DNA of 64,000 nt, from assembly GCA_030829675.1 (NCBI GenBank), contig JAURAE010000001.1, positions 19,892 to 83,891 on the forward strand. The letters are read 5' to 3'. The notes under the pieces were generated by a model. The model was not told where the DNA came from. It was given only the letters and a program-made list of their open reading frames with translations, and ran no database searches. Origin of the DNA: Schleiferiaceae bacterium (GTDB lineage: Bacteria; Bacteroidota; Bacteroidia; Flavobacteriales; Schleiferiaceae). The translations under genes were made by a program, and so were the position numbers. Numbering within the stretch: the first letter of the stretch is position 1; every line of letters starts with the position of its first letter. Positions 35,452-45,076 of this stretch are shown in pieces.

Positions 35452-36885
35452 ATGATGAAAAAAATCCTAATTCTCACTTTCCTGGTTTGTGCCATTCCAA
35501 TGAGTGCGCAACAAGTTTGGTCCCTAAGTGCTTGTATTAAGCATGCGGAGGCCAATAATTTGGACATTCAAAGAGGAAAGAACAATATGTTGCTCGCTGG
35601 GATCAATGAAGACCAAAGCAAATTGGCCTTTTTGCCCACCCTAAATCTCAACGGAGGGTATTACTGGAATTTCGGTTTGACCATCGATCCTATTACGAAC
35701 ACGCGTCAGCCAGGGTCTCGTCAGACGTTGGGTTCGACGGCATCGAGTAATTGGACCCTGTTTAACGGGGGAAGGAATTTGTACCAACTCCAGCAAGCAC
35801 GTATGAACGCCACGGCGGCGATGTACCAGCAAATGGAATTGGCCAATAATGTGTACCTGAACATTGCCTCATCTTACCTGCAGATTCTGGTGAACCAGCA
35901 GCTGCTTGAGGTGGCGGACGGTCAGCTAAAAGCTTCGGCTCAAAGTTTGAAGCGCACGGAAATCCTTTTCGAGAATGGCGCTATCTCAAAGGACAACTAC
36001 CTACAAAGCCTTGCCCAGGTTAGAACCGATGAAGGGAATAAAATCAGTGCAGAGAATGCATTGTTGTTGAGTAAGTTGATGTTGTACCAGATGTTACAAT
36101 TGGACACACCTTTTGAAGAGTTCGATATCCTCGTACCTGAAGTGGACCTTACCGCTGCGGCGATGGCCGGCTATCAACGCGAGGAGCTTTTGGAAAGCGC
36201 AGTGGAGAAGCAGCCTTCGGTTCAAATGGCAACCTCCAATGTGAGCAGTGCCAACTATGGGGTTAAGCTCGCCCAAAGTGCACGTGTACCTTCGGTAGCG
36301 TTTTCGGCGCAGTTGAATTCCAACTACGTTCAGGGATTGCCCTATTTCACTGAGTACTACACCTTGACGACCTATACCTTGGTCGAAAATCCATTGACAG
36401 GGTCCATCGATCAGGTACCGCAAGAAATCAATGTCCCGAACCCAAACAGTCAAACGGCTTATACGGTGGCAAATCAGCTCTTAGACAACCGCAACCAATT
36501 CCTCGGAGTCGGGGTGCAGATACCGTTGTTTAATGGCGGACAAACGCACAGTGCGGTGCAGCGCGCCAAAATACAATTGGACAATGCCCTCATCGATCAA
36601 ACTCAAGCAGAGCTGAACGTTCGTCAAACTATTGAGCGTGCCTATCTGGATGCCAAGGGTGCCCTCGCCATCTTTGAGGCTTCGAAGATTTCTGCGGAAG
36701 CCTCCGCGGAAGCCTTGGAGAACGCTGAGGTGAACTTTGAAACCGGTACCATCAGCGCTTTTGATTTTAGTTTGAGTAAAAACCAATTCCTTGCTGCAAA
36801 GAGCCGTGAGATTCAATCAAAGTTCGATTACTTATTCAAGGTTAAAGTCCTTGAATTCTACTTGTTCAATCAAATCACCTTATAA
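35452..36885 (+). CDS. TolC family outer-membrane efflux protein
   Basis: Outer-membrane channel of a tripartite exporter. Signal peptide (ending PMSAQ at about 20), then WSLSACIKHAEANNLDI typical of the TolC N-terminus, long helical hairpins rich in Gln/Ala/Asn, and the internal repeat (AFLPTLNLNGGYYWNFG near 60; IPLFNGGQTHSAVQRAKIQLD near 360). Two adjacent ATG codons at the start cannot be separated. Precedes the adaptor gene by 9 bases. No ABC or RND pump gene lies next to them. Confidence 0.9.
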   Translation: MMKKILILTFLVCAIPMSAQQVWSLSACIKHAEANNLDIQRGKNNMLLAGINEDQSKLAFLPTLNLNGGYYWNFGLTIDPITNTRQPGSRQTLGSTASSNWTLFNGGRNLYQLQQARMNATAAMYQQMELANNVYLNIASSYLQILVNQQLLEVADGQLKASAQSLKRTEILFENGAISKDNYLQSLAQVRTDEGNKISAENALLLSKLMLYQMLQLDTPFEEFDILVPEVDLTAAAMAGYQREELLESAVEKQPSVQMATSNVSSANYGVKLAQSARVPSVAFSAQLNSNYVQGLPYFTEYYTLTTYTLVENPLTGSIDQVPQEINVPNPNSQTAYTVANQLLDNRNQFLGVGVQIPLFNGGQTHSAVQRAKIQLDNALIDQTQAELNVRQTIERAYLDAKGALAIFEASKISAEASAEALENAEVNFETGTISAFDFSLSKNQFLAAKSREIQSKFDYLFKVKVLEFYLFNQITL

Positions 36886-36894
36886 TTCCAGCTC

Positions 36895-38142
36895 ATGAAA
36901 ATCAACTATAAAATTTGGGTTCCTGTTGCGGTCGTGTTGATCGGAGGATTGATCCTAGCCAAGAAAAAAGGTTGGATGGGTGAAAACAATAACGCCGTTG
37001 AAGTTGAAATAGGCTATGCACATAAACGCATGGTAGTGGAAACGGTGACGGCCAGCGGAAAGATTCAGCCGGAAGTCGAGGTGAAAATGAGCCCCGAGGT
37101 GAGCGGTGAAATCATTGAGGTCAATGTGGTGGAAGGTCAACAAGTTGAAGAAGGGGATATGCTGGTTCGCATCAATCCTGATATCTATGAAAGCGCCATT
37201 ACCCGTGCGCGTGCTGCTGTCAATAGCGCGAAATCTGCCTTGGCGCAGAGCCGCGCCGCACTCCTAGAAGCAGAGAAGTTGTGGAAGCGCAACCAGATTC
37301 TATTCGAAAAAGGCGCCATTTCAGAACAGGAATTTGATGCGGCACAGCGCGCCATCTCAATCAGCGAGTTGCAGGAAGAAGCATCGCGTTACCAGTTGCA
37401 GAGTGCTGAGGCGAATTTGGACGAAGCGTACAAGAATTTAAAACGTACGACCATTGTCGCGCCTATTACAGGTACGGTAAGCCAATTAGATGTTGAATTG
37501 GGCGAGCGCGTGGTTGGAACAGCGACCATGACAGGTACGGAGATGCTTCGCATTGCCAACCTCAATGCTATGGAGGTGTTGGTCGAGGTCAATGAAAACG
37601 ACATCGTTAAAGTGGCGATGGGCGATACGACCAACATTGAGATTGACGCTTTCTTAGGAGAGACCTTCCGCGGGGTGGTCAGCGAGATTGCCAACAGTGC
37701 TAAGCTCGCCCTCGGTGCATCCGCGGACCAAGTCACAAACTTCGAAGTGAAGATTCGCGTGCTTAATGAATCGTATGAAGGATTGAAAGCCCAATACGGT
37801 TCACATCCATTCCGCCCGGGAATGACGGCAACGGTAGATATTATCACCAACAAAGTCAAAGATGCTTTGGTCGTGCCAATCCAAGCCGTAGGCGTGCGCA
37901 AGGACACCACGGAAAAGGCCCGAATGATCGATGAGGCGATGACGGATGCCAACGAGAAATTCGAAGTGGTTTTCTTACCAGAAGGCACGAAGGCCGGTTT
38001 GAAGGTGATCAAAAGCGGTATTCAAGACGACGAGTACATTATGGTGAGCGGCTTGAAGGATTCTACTAAAATCATCACCGGTCCATATAGTGCCGTGAGC
38101 AAGAACCTGCTCAAGGGCGCCAGCATCAAAGAAAAAAAATAA
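36895..38142 (+). CDS. HlyD/MacA-type periplasmic adaptor protein
   Basis: Membrane fusion protein linking an inner-membrane pump to TolC. One N-terminal helix (about 6-22), a lipoyl-like half-motif (VSGEIIEVNVVEGQQVEEGDMLVRI, about 68-93), a coiled-coil hairpin (about 100-180, Ala/Glu/Arg-rich), the second lipoyl half (TIVAPITGTVSQLDVELGERV), a beta-barrel domain and a C-terminal membrane-proximal domain. MacA-like overall. The transporter it serves is not encoded in the window. tsaB follows after 4 bases. Confidence 0.9.
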   Translation: MKINYKIWVPVAVVLIGGLILAKKKGWMGENNNAVEVEIGYAHKRMVVETVTASGKIQPEVEVKMSPEVSGEIIEVNVVEGQQVEEGDMLVRINPDIYESAITRARAAVNSAKSALAQSRAALLEAEKLWKRNQILFEKGAISEQEFDAAQRAISISELQEEASRYQLQSAEANLDEAYKNLKRTTIVAPITGTVSQLDVELGERVVGTATMTGTEMLRIANLNAMEVLVEVNENDIVKVAMGDTTNIEIDAFLGETFRGVVSEIANSAKLALGASADQVTNFEVKIRVLNESYEGLKAQYGSHPFRPGMTATVDIITNKVKDALVVPIQAVGVRKDTTEKARMIDEAMTDANEKFEVVFLPEGTKAGLKVIKSGIQDDEYIMVSGLKDSTKIITGPYSAVSKNLLKGASIKEKK

Positions 38143-38146
38143 ACAT

Positions 38147-38821
38147 ATGCTCCTCGGCATTGAGACATCGACTAAAAACTGCAGTATTGCGCTGTTCAAA
38201 GACGGCGTGCAGCTTGGTGCCCACGATGAGCGAGGCGATAGATTCGTGCACGGCGAACGTTTGCATGTAATGATTCAGGAGCTGTTGCATGAGCACGGCG
38301 CCATCCCAAAAGACCTATCGGGCATTATCGTCGGTGAAGGCCCAGGCTCCTACACCGGGTTGAGAATAGGAACCAGTACAGCCAAGGGATTGGCCTTTGC
38401 GTTGAACATTCCTATGTACGCCGTTCCTACCCTTGCATGTTTCGATTTCAGCTCTTTTGAGTCCAATTATTGTATCTCAGTCCTAGACGCCCGACGAGAT
38501 GAAGTCTTTGCCCAAGTATGGCATAAGGCTTCAAGAGGGTTCGAGGCCAGTGGCCCTATTGAAGCGGTCATTGTCGATGCACAGTCCTGGGATCACTTGC
38601 GCGGGGAAAGTGTTACGGTAATTGGCGATTGCGCCGAGAAAATGGCGGAACTATTATCGCCTTTGCCAGCGCATTGGACCATTGTACCTACGGCATTTCC
38701 ATCGGCAAGTGCGATGCATACCTTTCTAGGGCCAAATCTTGCGCCCGTCGATACTGCTTATTTCGAGCCTTTCTATTTGAAGGACTTCGTCGCGGAAAAA
38801 TCGAAAAAGAAATACTTGTAA
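38147..38821 (+). CDS. tsaB: TsaB, t6A biosynthesis protein
   Basis: Partner of TsaD/TsaE/TsaC in making N6-threonylcarbamoyladenosine at tRNA position 37. ASKHA-fold signatures are visible: MLLGIETSTKNCSIAL at the N-terminus and IVGEGPGSYTGLRIGTSTAKGLAFAL at about 60-85. Length 224 is usual. It sits 4 bases after the adaptor gene and probably shares its transcript. It converges on tag with stops directly abutting and no terminator hairpin in between. Confidence 0.92.
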   Translation: MLLGIETSTKNCSIALFKDGVQLGAHDERGDRFVHGERLHVMIQELLHEHGAIPKDLSGIIVGEGPGSYTGLRIGTSTAKGLAFALNIPMYAVPTLACFDFSSFESNYCISVLDARRDEVFAQVWHKASRGFEASGPIEAVIVDAQSWDHLRGESVTVIGDCAEKMAELLSPLPAHWTIVPTAFPSASAMHTFLGPNLAPVDTAYFEPFYLKDFVAEKSKKKYL

Positions 38822-39382
38822 TTACCGAGCGGGGCAGTGGAGCAGGTGGTCGTTCACCATGCCCGTTGCTTGCATGTGGGCATATACCACCGTGGGTCCT
38901 ACAAACTTAAACCCGAGCTTTTTCAAATCCTTGGAAATCTGTTCTGCCAGCGGTGTGCTCGCGGGCAATTCCTTCAAGCTTTGCCATTGGTTGCAAATGG
39001 GCTCGCCATTTACATAGTCCCAAAAGAAGTCTACCAAGGTGGTGCCACACTCGTGCATGCGCTGTACACATTGTGCATTGTGCACGGCTGCCCGGATCTT
39101 GGCTTGATTTCGGATAATCGCGGGGTTTTGCAGTGCGGCTTGAATATCATCTTCGTTCATAGCGGCGACTCGGTCCACCTCAAAGCCATGGAACACTTCT
39201 CGGAACGATTCACGCTTGCGCAACACCGTAATCCAACTCAAGCCGGCTTGAAAGGTCTCCAAGAGCAAGAATTCAAACATTTGTTGTTCGTCGCGTAGGG
39301 GTTTGCCCCATTCCTGGTCATGGTAGCGCTCGTACAATTCGCTGCCCAAGCACCATCCGCACTTGCCCTCTAGCCCTTCCAT
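38822..39382 (-). CDS. tag: DNA-3-methyladenine glycosylase I
   Basis: Base-excision repair enzyme that removes 3-methyladenine. Family features: CGWCLGSELYERYHDQEWG at the N-terminus (zinc-binding Cys and His), a helical core with ETFQAGLSWITVLRKRE and FRNQAKI-type IIRNQAKIRA, and the C-terminal zinc ligands in M-V-N-D-H-L-L-H-C. Length 186 fits Tag. ATG 39382 is chosen; longer reading frames lack family similarity. The start lies 13 bases inside the end of the upstream gene, suggesting coupling. Confidence 0.93.
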   Translation of the reverse strand: MEGLEGKCGWCLGSELYERYHDQEWGKPLRDEQQMFEFLLLETFQAGLSWITVLRKRESFREVFHGFEVDRVAAMNEDDIQAALQNPAIIRNQAKIRAAVHNAQCVQRMHECGTTLVDFFWDYVNGEPICNQWQSLKELPASTPLAEQISKDLKKLGFKFVGPTVVYAHMQATGMVNDHLLHCPAR

Positions 39383-41400
39383 TGCGATAATGCTTCTTCG
39401 GATGAGGTGATGGGCAGTCCACAAGCGTTATTCTGGCACCAATAAAACTGCATTTTCTCTGATTGGAAGCGCCCTTTGAAAATGCTCTCTTCGCGGGTGT
39501 GGTCACTCCAAAATAGCTGTGCTAAAGGAGGATAATGCGCCACGGCTAAGGCTTCGGCAGATGCTTTTGCTTCTGGGCCACAGATCACCATTTCGTGGTG
39601 ACCATAAGCTTCCTGTAAAGCGAGGGAGAGCCAGTGGGAATAATTGGCCCCAAATCGAAATACCTTTTCGTGGATTCCATGCAGCGCATCAGTGGCCCAC
39701 TTTGAATAGTTAGAGGTGCCAGTAATCGCGCCGAGCCTAGCGAAGAAGTGAGCGCAAAGCGCATTCGCACTAGGAATGACATTGTCCTCCACTTCTATGT
39801 GCTGTTGCCAGGCTTCTTTTACATCTCGAGCGTACGGCCTAAAGGCCATGCCTTCCGCAGTGGGAAATAGTTCTAGAATGTCTAGGGCCAAGGCGAGGGC
39901 ACGTTCCAAATATTTTGCATCAGATTGAACGCTAAAAAGATCCAACAAGGCAAGCCCTAAGGTACTGTAGTCGTCCAAATACCCTTCGCCACTAGGCTGG
40001 TCGATGTATTGATGGTGTAACCCCTGATCGGTGTAGGTGAGGTTCCACAAATGCTCTAATAATTGGGCCGCGGCACGATCAAATTCCTCATTCGGTAATG
40101 CCCAGTGTGCCTGCGCTAATCCGCTTACAAGAAGTGCATTCCAGCTTACGATGGCCTTAGGGTCAAGGGCGGGCTTTGGATGGCTCTGTTTTCGGGCTCT
40201 GCTGGCCTTTTTGAGTACATCAAACCATTGGGTTTTCAATGCTTTGAGTTCCTCTGTGCTGAGCTCAAATTTGGCGCAAAACTCCTCGTCGGATAGGGGG
40301 CGGTGCAGGATGTATTTTCCTTCCCAGGCCGAATGTGGCCCCAGGTCGAAGTACTCTCGGAAGTGCTCTTGCTCCCAAAGTTTTTCAGTGACCAATTCCT
40401 CTTTGCTCCAAGTATAAAACCCGCCTTCTTCTCGAGGGGATTCCGGGGTAGGGGAATCTGCATCTAAGGCAGCTCCGAACAGCCCGCTGGGTAAGGCCAT
40501 GTGTTGTTGTAGGAAGGACCAAGTTTGGCGTAGGATCTGGGCGTAGTGTTCGCTCGGGCGATGGCGTTGTGCCAAGGCAAAGAGCTGAAGCAATTGGCCG
40601 TTGTCATACAGCATTTTCTCGAAGTGGGGGACCTTCCAAAATCGGTCCGTAGCATACCTCGTAAATCCACCGTGCACACTATCGTACAACCCACCGTACG
40701 ACATGCGCTCCAGCGTGTGATGCACATAATCCAACACTGCGGACTGACCAGTAACAATGCCGTATTGCAGGAGGTATTGATAGTTCGTGGGCATGGGGAA
40801 TTTTGGTGCCCTATTGTTGCCGCCCCAGTTCGGATCCCAACTCCGCATCCAAGGCACGAGAACATCTTCGAGGTCTGAAGGGGTAAAGGTGTCGGCCACC
40901 CCATTTTTATGCACTGCGACCAATTCTTTTAGGCCCTCTTGCATTTTAGTCCCATAGGAAAGCACCGTCTCGCGATCCTCGCGCCATAATTTGGCAATCT
41001 GCTCCAATGCCGCACTCCAATCTGCTTTAGAAAAATAAGTACCGCCCCATACTGGAGTGCCATCGGGCAAGGCAATAACGTTCAAAGGCCAACCGCCCTG
41101 GCCGGTCATCAATTGCACGGCAGACATATACCGTGCGTCCAAATCAGGTCGCTCCTCTCGGTCAACCTTGATGCTGGTATAATGGGCATTCATCAACGAC
41201 GCCACCGCACCATCTTCAAAGCTCTCGTGCTCCATCACATGGCACCAATGGCAACTAGAGTAGCCTATGGAGATCAATACTAATTTATCCTTGAGCTGCG
41301 CCTCATCTAACACGCCCTGCGACCACTGTTTCCAATGCACGGGATTTTTCGCATGTTGTTGCAAGTACAGACTCTTGCTGAGGTGAAGCTCGTTGGACAT
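39370..41400 (-). CDS. DUF255 thioredoxin-domain protein (YyaL/SSP411 family)
   Basis: 676 residues: an N-terminal thioredoxin-like domain with SSCHWCHVMEHESF (about 48-61) and DREERPDLD, followed by an (alpha/alpha)6 barrel resembling N-acylglucosamine epimerase/glycosidase folds (GGLYDSVHGGFTRYATDRFWKVPHFEKMLYDN near 245-276). Widely conserved, biochemical role unclear. No signal peptide, so cytoplasmic. It overlaps tag by 13 bases at its 3' end and lies 4 bases after the dipeptidase gene. Confidence 0.9.
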   Translation of the reverse strand: MSNELHLSKSLYLQQHAKNPVHWKQWSQGVLDEAQLKDKLVLISIGYSSCHWCHVMEHESFEDGAVASLMNAHYTSIKVDREERPDLDARYMSAVQLMTGQGGWPLNVIALPDGTPVWGGTYFSKADWSAALEQIAKLWREDRETVLSYGTKMQEGLKELVAVHKNGVADTFTPSDLEDVLVPWMRSWDPNWGGNNRAPKFPMPTNYQYLLQYGIVTGQSAVLDYVHHTLERMSYGGLYDSVHGGFTRYATDRFWKVPHFEKMLYDNGQLLQLFALAQRHRPSEHYAQILRQTWSFLQQHMALPSGLFGAALDADSPTPESPREEGGFYTWSKEELVTEKLWEQEHFREYFDLGPHSAWEGKYILHRPLSDEEFCAKFELSTEELKALKTQWFDVLKKASRARKQSHPKPALDPKAIVSWNALLVSGLAQAHWALPNEEFDRAAAQLLEHLWNLTYTDQGLHHQYIDQPSGEGYLDDYSTLGLALLDLFSVQSDAKYLERALALALDILELFPTAEGMAFRPYARDVKEAWQQHIEVEDNVIPSANALCAHFFARLGAITGTSNYSKWATDALHGIHEKVFRFGANYSHWLSLALQEAYGHHEMVICGPEAKASAEALAVAHYPPLAQLFWSDHTREESIFKGRFQSEKMQFYWCQNNACGLPITSSEEALSQWKG

Positions 41401-41404
41401 TTCC

Positions 41405-42790
41405 TTACTTCATTTGGTTCACGTAGTTGTGGTAGAAGTAAGGGATGGTTTCAATGCCTTTGAAGTAGTTGAATACGCCGTAATGCTCGTTCGGGCTGTG
41501 GATGGCATCGCTATCTAATCCGAAGCCCATCAAGATGCTCTTCGCGCCCAAAATTTGTTCAAATAAGGCAACAATGGGAATAGAACCGCCACTTCTCACG
41601 GGTAATGCGGGCTTTCCAAATGTTCTCTCGTATGCCGCCGAAGCGCTTTGGTATGCTGGATCTGTAGATTGCGTCACATAAGGTAAACCGCCGTGGTGAG
41701 GCGTTACTTTCACACTCACACTCGCCGGCGCGATATTGATAAAATGTTGGGTAAACTTCTCCGTGATGGCATCCGGATCTTGACCAGGTACCAAACGCAT
41801 GGAAATTTTAGCATAGGCCTTGGAAGGAATAACCGTCTTGGCGCCTTCGCCAATGTATCCGCCCCAAATACCGTTCACGTCCAAGGTTGGACGAATGCTT
41901 GTGCGCTCTGGCGTTGAATATCCTTCTTCGCCCCACACATCTGAGATGCCGATGGACTTCTTGAAGGCCTCTTGGCTGAACGGTGCTTGTGCCATCAAGG
42001 CACGCTCATCGTCCGAAACGATCTCCACACCGTCGTAAAACCCTTCCACGGTGATTTCGCCTTTCTCGTTGTGTAGACTGGCCACCATTTGAGTCAAAAT
42101 ATTGATCGGATTTGCCACCGCTCCTCCGTACAACCCAGAATGCAAGTCACGGTTCGGACCGGTAACTTCCACCTCCACATAGCTCAAGCCTCTAAGACCT
42201 GTGGTGATGGACGGGGTATCATTGGCAATCATGCCTGTATCTGAAATGAGGATGGTATCACAAGCGAGCATGTCTTTGTGCTCGGAGAGGAACGGGCCTA
42301 GGTTCGAGGATCCCACTTCTTCCTCACCCTCGATCATGAATTTCACATTACAAGGTACGCCGCCTTCGGCTTGAAGGACCTCAAATGCCTTGAGGTGCAT
42401 GAACATCTGTCCTTTGTCGTCACAGGCACCACGGGCAAAAATGGCCCCTTCCGGATGAATATCTGTGGCCTTGATGATGGGGTCGAAAGGGTCATTGTCC
42501 CAAAGCTCGATAGGATCGGCCGGCTGGACATCGTAATGGCCATAGACCAAAACAGTCGGTAAGGCAGGGTCGATTAAGAAATCACCATAGACAATAGGAT
42601 GGCCCTTAGTGGGGTAGATGTTGACGTTTTGAATGCCCAAATTCTTCATGTGTGCTGCAATGTGCTCGGCACAAGCGGCCACTTGATCATTGTAGGCGGG
42701 GTCCGCTGAAATAGAAGGGATGCGCAAAAGTTCAAAGAGTTCATTGAGCATGCGTTCTTTGTGCGTATCGATAAAAGATTTGGGGTTCAT
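41405..42790 (-). CDS. M20 family dipeptidase
   Basis: Zinc-dependent peptidase of the M20/M25/M40 family. Metal and catalytic motifs: VLVYGHYDVQPADP (His and Asp), ARGACDDKGQM (bridging Asp), EGEEEVGSSN (catalytic and metal Glu), SDTGMI (Asp) and the C-terminal DAIHSPNEHYGV (His). The lid domain with LHSGLYGGAVANP lies in the middle. Length 461 is typical of dipeptidases of this group. No signal peptide. First gene of a minus-strand set with the DUF255 gene and tag, with an exact -7 element upstream. Confidence 0.92.
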   Translation of the reverse strand: MNPKSFIDTHKERMLNELFELLRIPSISADPAYNDQVAACAEHIAAHMKNLGIQNVNIYPTKGHPIVYGDFLIDPALPTVLVYGHYDVQPADPIELWDNDPFDPIIKATDIHPEGAIFARGACDDKGQMFMHLKAFEVLQAEGGVPCNVKFMIEGEEEVGSSNLGPFLSEHKDMLACDTILISDTGMIANDTPSITTGLRGLSYVEVEVTGPNRDLHSGLYGGAVANPINILTQMVASLHNEKGEITVEGFYDGVEIVSDDERALMAQAPFSQEAFKKSIGISDVWGEEGYSTPERTSIRPTLDVNGIWGGYIGEGAKTVIPSKAYAKISMRLVPGQDPDAITEKFTQHFINIAPASVSVKVTPHHGGLPYVTQSTDPAYQSASAAYERTFGKPALPVRSGGSIPIVALFEQILGAKSILMGFGLDSDAIHSPNEHYGVFNYFKGIETIPYFYHNYVNQMK

Positions 42791-42815
42791 AGTGGATTAA
42801 ATTTTGGGTTCTCTT

Positions 42816-42823
42816 CAAAGGTA
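42816..42823 (-). promoter_or_regulatory. -7 element of the dipeptidase gene
   Basis: The minus strand reads TACCTTTG, exact TAnnTTTG, 25 bases before the ATG. No TTG at -33. Confidence 0.45.
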
Positions 42824-42842
42824 AGACCTACATTTAAATTCC

Positions 42843-42850
42843 TATATTCG
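42843..42850 (+). promoter_or_regulatory. Possible -7 element abutting the T9SS type B gene
   Basis: TATATTCG matches TAnnTTTG at seven of eight positions and ends three bases before the ATG at 42854, so any transcript from it would be leaderless. Confidence 0.35.
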
Positions 42851-42853
42851 GGC

Positions 42854-45070
42854 ATGCGCAAATTCCTACTAGCCATAGCATTGTGTTCAGCCGGCCTATT
42901 GACCGCCCAGCCCAGCATGACAGTAAGTACTACTGGTAACTATAAGAATCCTTATTGGATGGCTTCTAACATTTTGGTTGACTCTAATCTTTCAGTGTTC
43001 AATATGGGGCACAATGCAATGAGTTTGACACAACCAAATACCAATCAGATTGGGTATTTCCAAGCGAATGATACAACCTTTCCAGTTCAATCAGGAATTG
43101 TGATGGTAGCAGCGCAGAATTCATCAGATGTTATTGCATCAAGTCCTGGTTCCGGAAACAACGTGACTTTTACGGATAGTGAATTAGCGGGAGTATTGAG
43201 TCAATTAGGGAGTTCTGGTTATGCTATCAAAGACATGGTTAGCATTGAATTTAGTTTCATTGCTCAATCAGATTCTATCAAGTTCAATTACTGTTTTGGT
43301 TCTCATGAATACGATGGATATACTTGTAGTAATTTCAATGACGTATTCGGGTTTTTCTTGGAGGGATCATTTATAAATGGGGTATCCGCTCCTTCTGGTG
43401 GATCTATAGTTCGGAACATTGCAACCATTCCCGGTACCACAGTGCCGATTGCTGTAAACACAATTAATAGTGGTAGCCCATCCGGGGGTTATCCTGCTTC
43501 AAATTGCTCCTCAGCAAATCCAAATTACGTCGCTCATAGTGCCTATTACAATAGTTCAAACGGTACAATCACGACCTTGGACGGATATACAGATAAATTC
43601 ACAGCACAAGCACAAGTTCAGTGTGGAGAATGGTATACGATCCGATTAAAATTAGCCAACGTAAGTGATGCTGCTCTAAGTTCTGCGGTATTTTTGGAGG
43701 AAAAGTCCTTAAAAGGACCAGAAATTTCCTTTGCGCAGAACAACAATGTAGGTAATTCTTTTACTGACTCATTACTAGTTGAGGGGTGTAATAAGAATGA
43801 GATAGTGTTTACTAGATCGGCTAATTTGGGTATACAAATGGAGATACCAATTTATGTTGATACAAATCTTAGTACAGCAATTGAAGGAGTAGACTTTTCT
43901 ACCTTGCCAGATACTATTGTTTTACCGCCTAACGTAAGCTCTGATACTTTAGTATTTTGGGTGTATGATGATAATATATCAGAAGGAAATGAATCTCTGG
44001 TAATTGTTCAAGATTACGTTTATACACAATGCTACAACTATCCCGTACATAGATTTGAATATTTTATCCGGGATAAGGATAGTTTGCAGGGTTCATTGAC
44101 CCTAAATGCCATATCAGATACGGTAAATTGCCCAGGCGATAGTGTAGAATTAATTACAACAAATATCACCTATGAAGGCAGCTATGATGGATTTTGGTTG
44201 AATGATAGTGCCTTCCTGCCTTCGCGATGGGTCCAAGTTGATGGCGATACCACCTTCACCTATATCATGTTCGACGAATGTGGGGACACGATGATTTTTG
44301 AGCAGAATATGTACCTGAAGCCCTACGAGCCGATGGTGTATGAGCAGGATACCATCCGTGTTTGTCCGGGCGATTCCGCATGGCTGAGTCCTGTGTATTA
44401 CGGCGGTCAAGATCCTTTGACATTCTATTGGATGGATAATCTAACACAAAATAATCCGAGGTCAATTTTGCCCTGGTCGGACACAACCTTCGTGCCATTC
44501 AGTATTGCCGATGGATGTCAGGTATTGTTGATTGATAGTGCAGTGGCAATCAATATGCCAAAGCCATTAGCAGGATTTAATTATATGAATGACCCATACG
44601 TTCCTTTGCGTGTGGCATTTGATGAGAAGGCGCAAAACGAGGTAAGCTGGACTTGGTATTTAGATTCTACGGTCATCACTGGTGAAAATTTTGAGTATGA
44701 CTTCTCGCGTCCTGGTGATTATGAAGTAACGCAGGTAGTGACCAGTGATTTCGGATGTATTGACAGTATCACGTTAATTGTAACCGTAGAAACTGATTTT
44801 TACCTGTACATACCTACAGCATTTTCCCCGAATAATGACGGTATAAATGATTGTTTCGAAATCAAAGGAGTTGGATACGAATCAATCGATTTTCAGGTAT
44901 TCGACCGTTGGGGGAATCGAGTTTTTGAATCTACGGATGATTCGAACTGTTGGGATGGTCGCTATAATAATCAATTGCTACCTCAAGGCGCTTACTCTTG
45001 GAGAATCTTGGTAAGACTTCCATTCGATGGATTTGTTATGAAGGAAGGAGTGCTCAATATTTGGAGGTAA
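42854..45070 (+). CDS. Choice-of-anchor L protein with T9SS type B C-terminus
   Basis: Large secreted surface protein of 738 residues. Signal peptide MRKFLLAIALCSAGLLTAQ; a choice-of-anchor L domain follows (NPYWMASNILVDSNLSVFN near 30; FSFIAQSDSIKFNYCFGSHEY near 135-155). Then come a Calx-beta-like stretch (LVIVQDYVYTQ), Ig-like segments and a PKD-like domain (SWTWYLDSTVITGENF). The last ~90 residues are the gliding-motility-associated C-terminal domain (IPTAFSPNNDGINDCFEI, VFDRWGNRVFES, WDGRYNNQLLPQGAYSWRI), a type B T9SS signal. The longer frame from 42761 was rejected because the signal peptide starts at 42854. Function probably adhesion-related; not certain. Confidence 0.86.
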   Translation: MRKFLLAIALCSAGLLTAQPSMTVSTTGNYKNPYWMASNILVDSNLSVFNMGHNAMSLTQPNTNQIGYFQANDTTFPVQSGIVMVAAQNSSDVIASSPGSGNNVTFTDSELAGVLSQLGSSGYAIKDMVSIEFSFIAQSDSIKFNYCFGSHEYDGYTCSNFNDVFGFFLEGSFINGVSAPSGGSIVRNIATIPGTTVPIAVNTINSGSPSGGYPASNCSSANPNYVAHSAYYNSSNGTITTLDGYTDKFTAQAQVQCGEWYTIRLKLANVSDAALSSAVFLEEKSLKGPEISFAQNNNVGNSFTDSLLVEGCNKNEIVFTRSANLGIQMEIPIYVDTNLSTAIEGVDFSTLPDTIVLPPNVSSDTLVFWVYDDNISEGNESLVIVQDYVYTQCYNYPVHRFEYFIRDKDSLQGSLTLNAISDTVNCPGDSVELITTNITYEGSYDGFWLNDSAFLPSRWVQVDGDTTFTYIMFDECGDTMIFEQNMYLKPYEPMVYEQDTIRVCPGDSAWLSPVYYGGQDPLTFYWMDNLTQNNPRSILPWSDTTFVPFSIADGCQVLLIDSAVAINMPKPLAGFNYMNDPYVPLRVAFDEKAQNEVSWTWYLDSTVITGENFEYDFSRPGDYEVTQVVTSDFGCIDSITLIVTVETDFYLYIPTAFSPNNDGINDCFEIKGVGYESIDFQVFDRWGNRVFESTDDSNCWDGRYNNQLLPQGAYSWRILVRLPFDGFVMKEGVLNIWR

Positions 45071-45076
45071 TTGTAA

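Noticed and set aside
36895..38142. Missing transporter for the TolC/HlyD pair
   Set aside because: Incomplete export sets next to tsaB occur in other Flavobacteriia; the pump may be elsewhere, so this is not reported as a finding.
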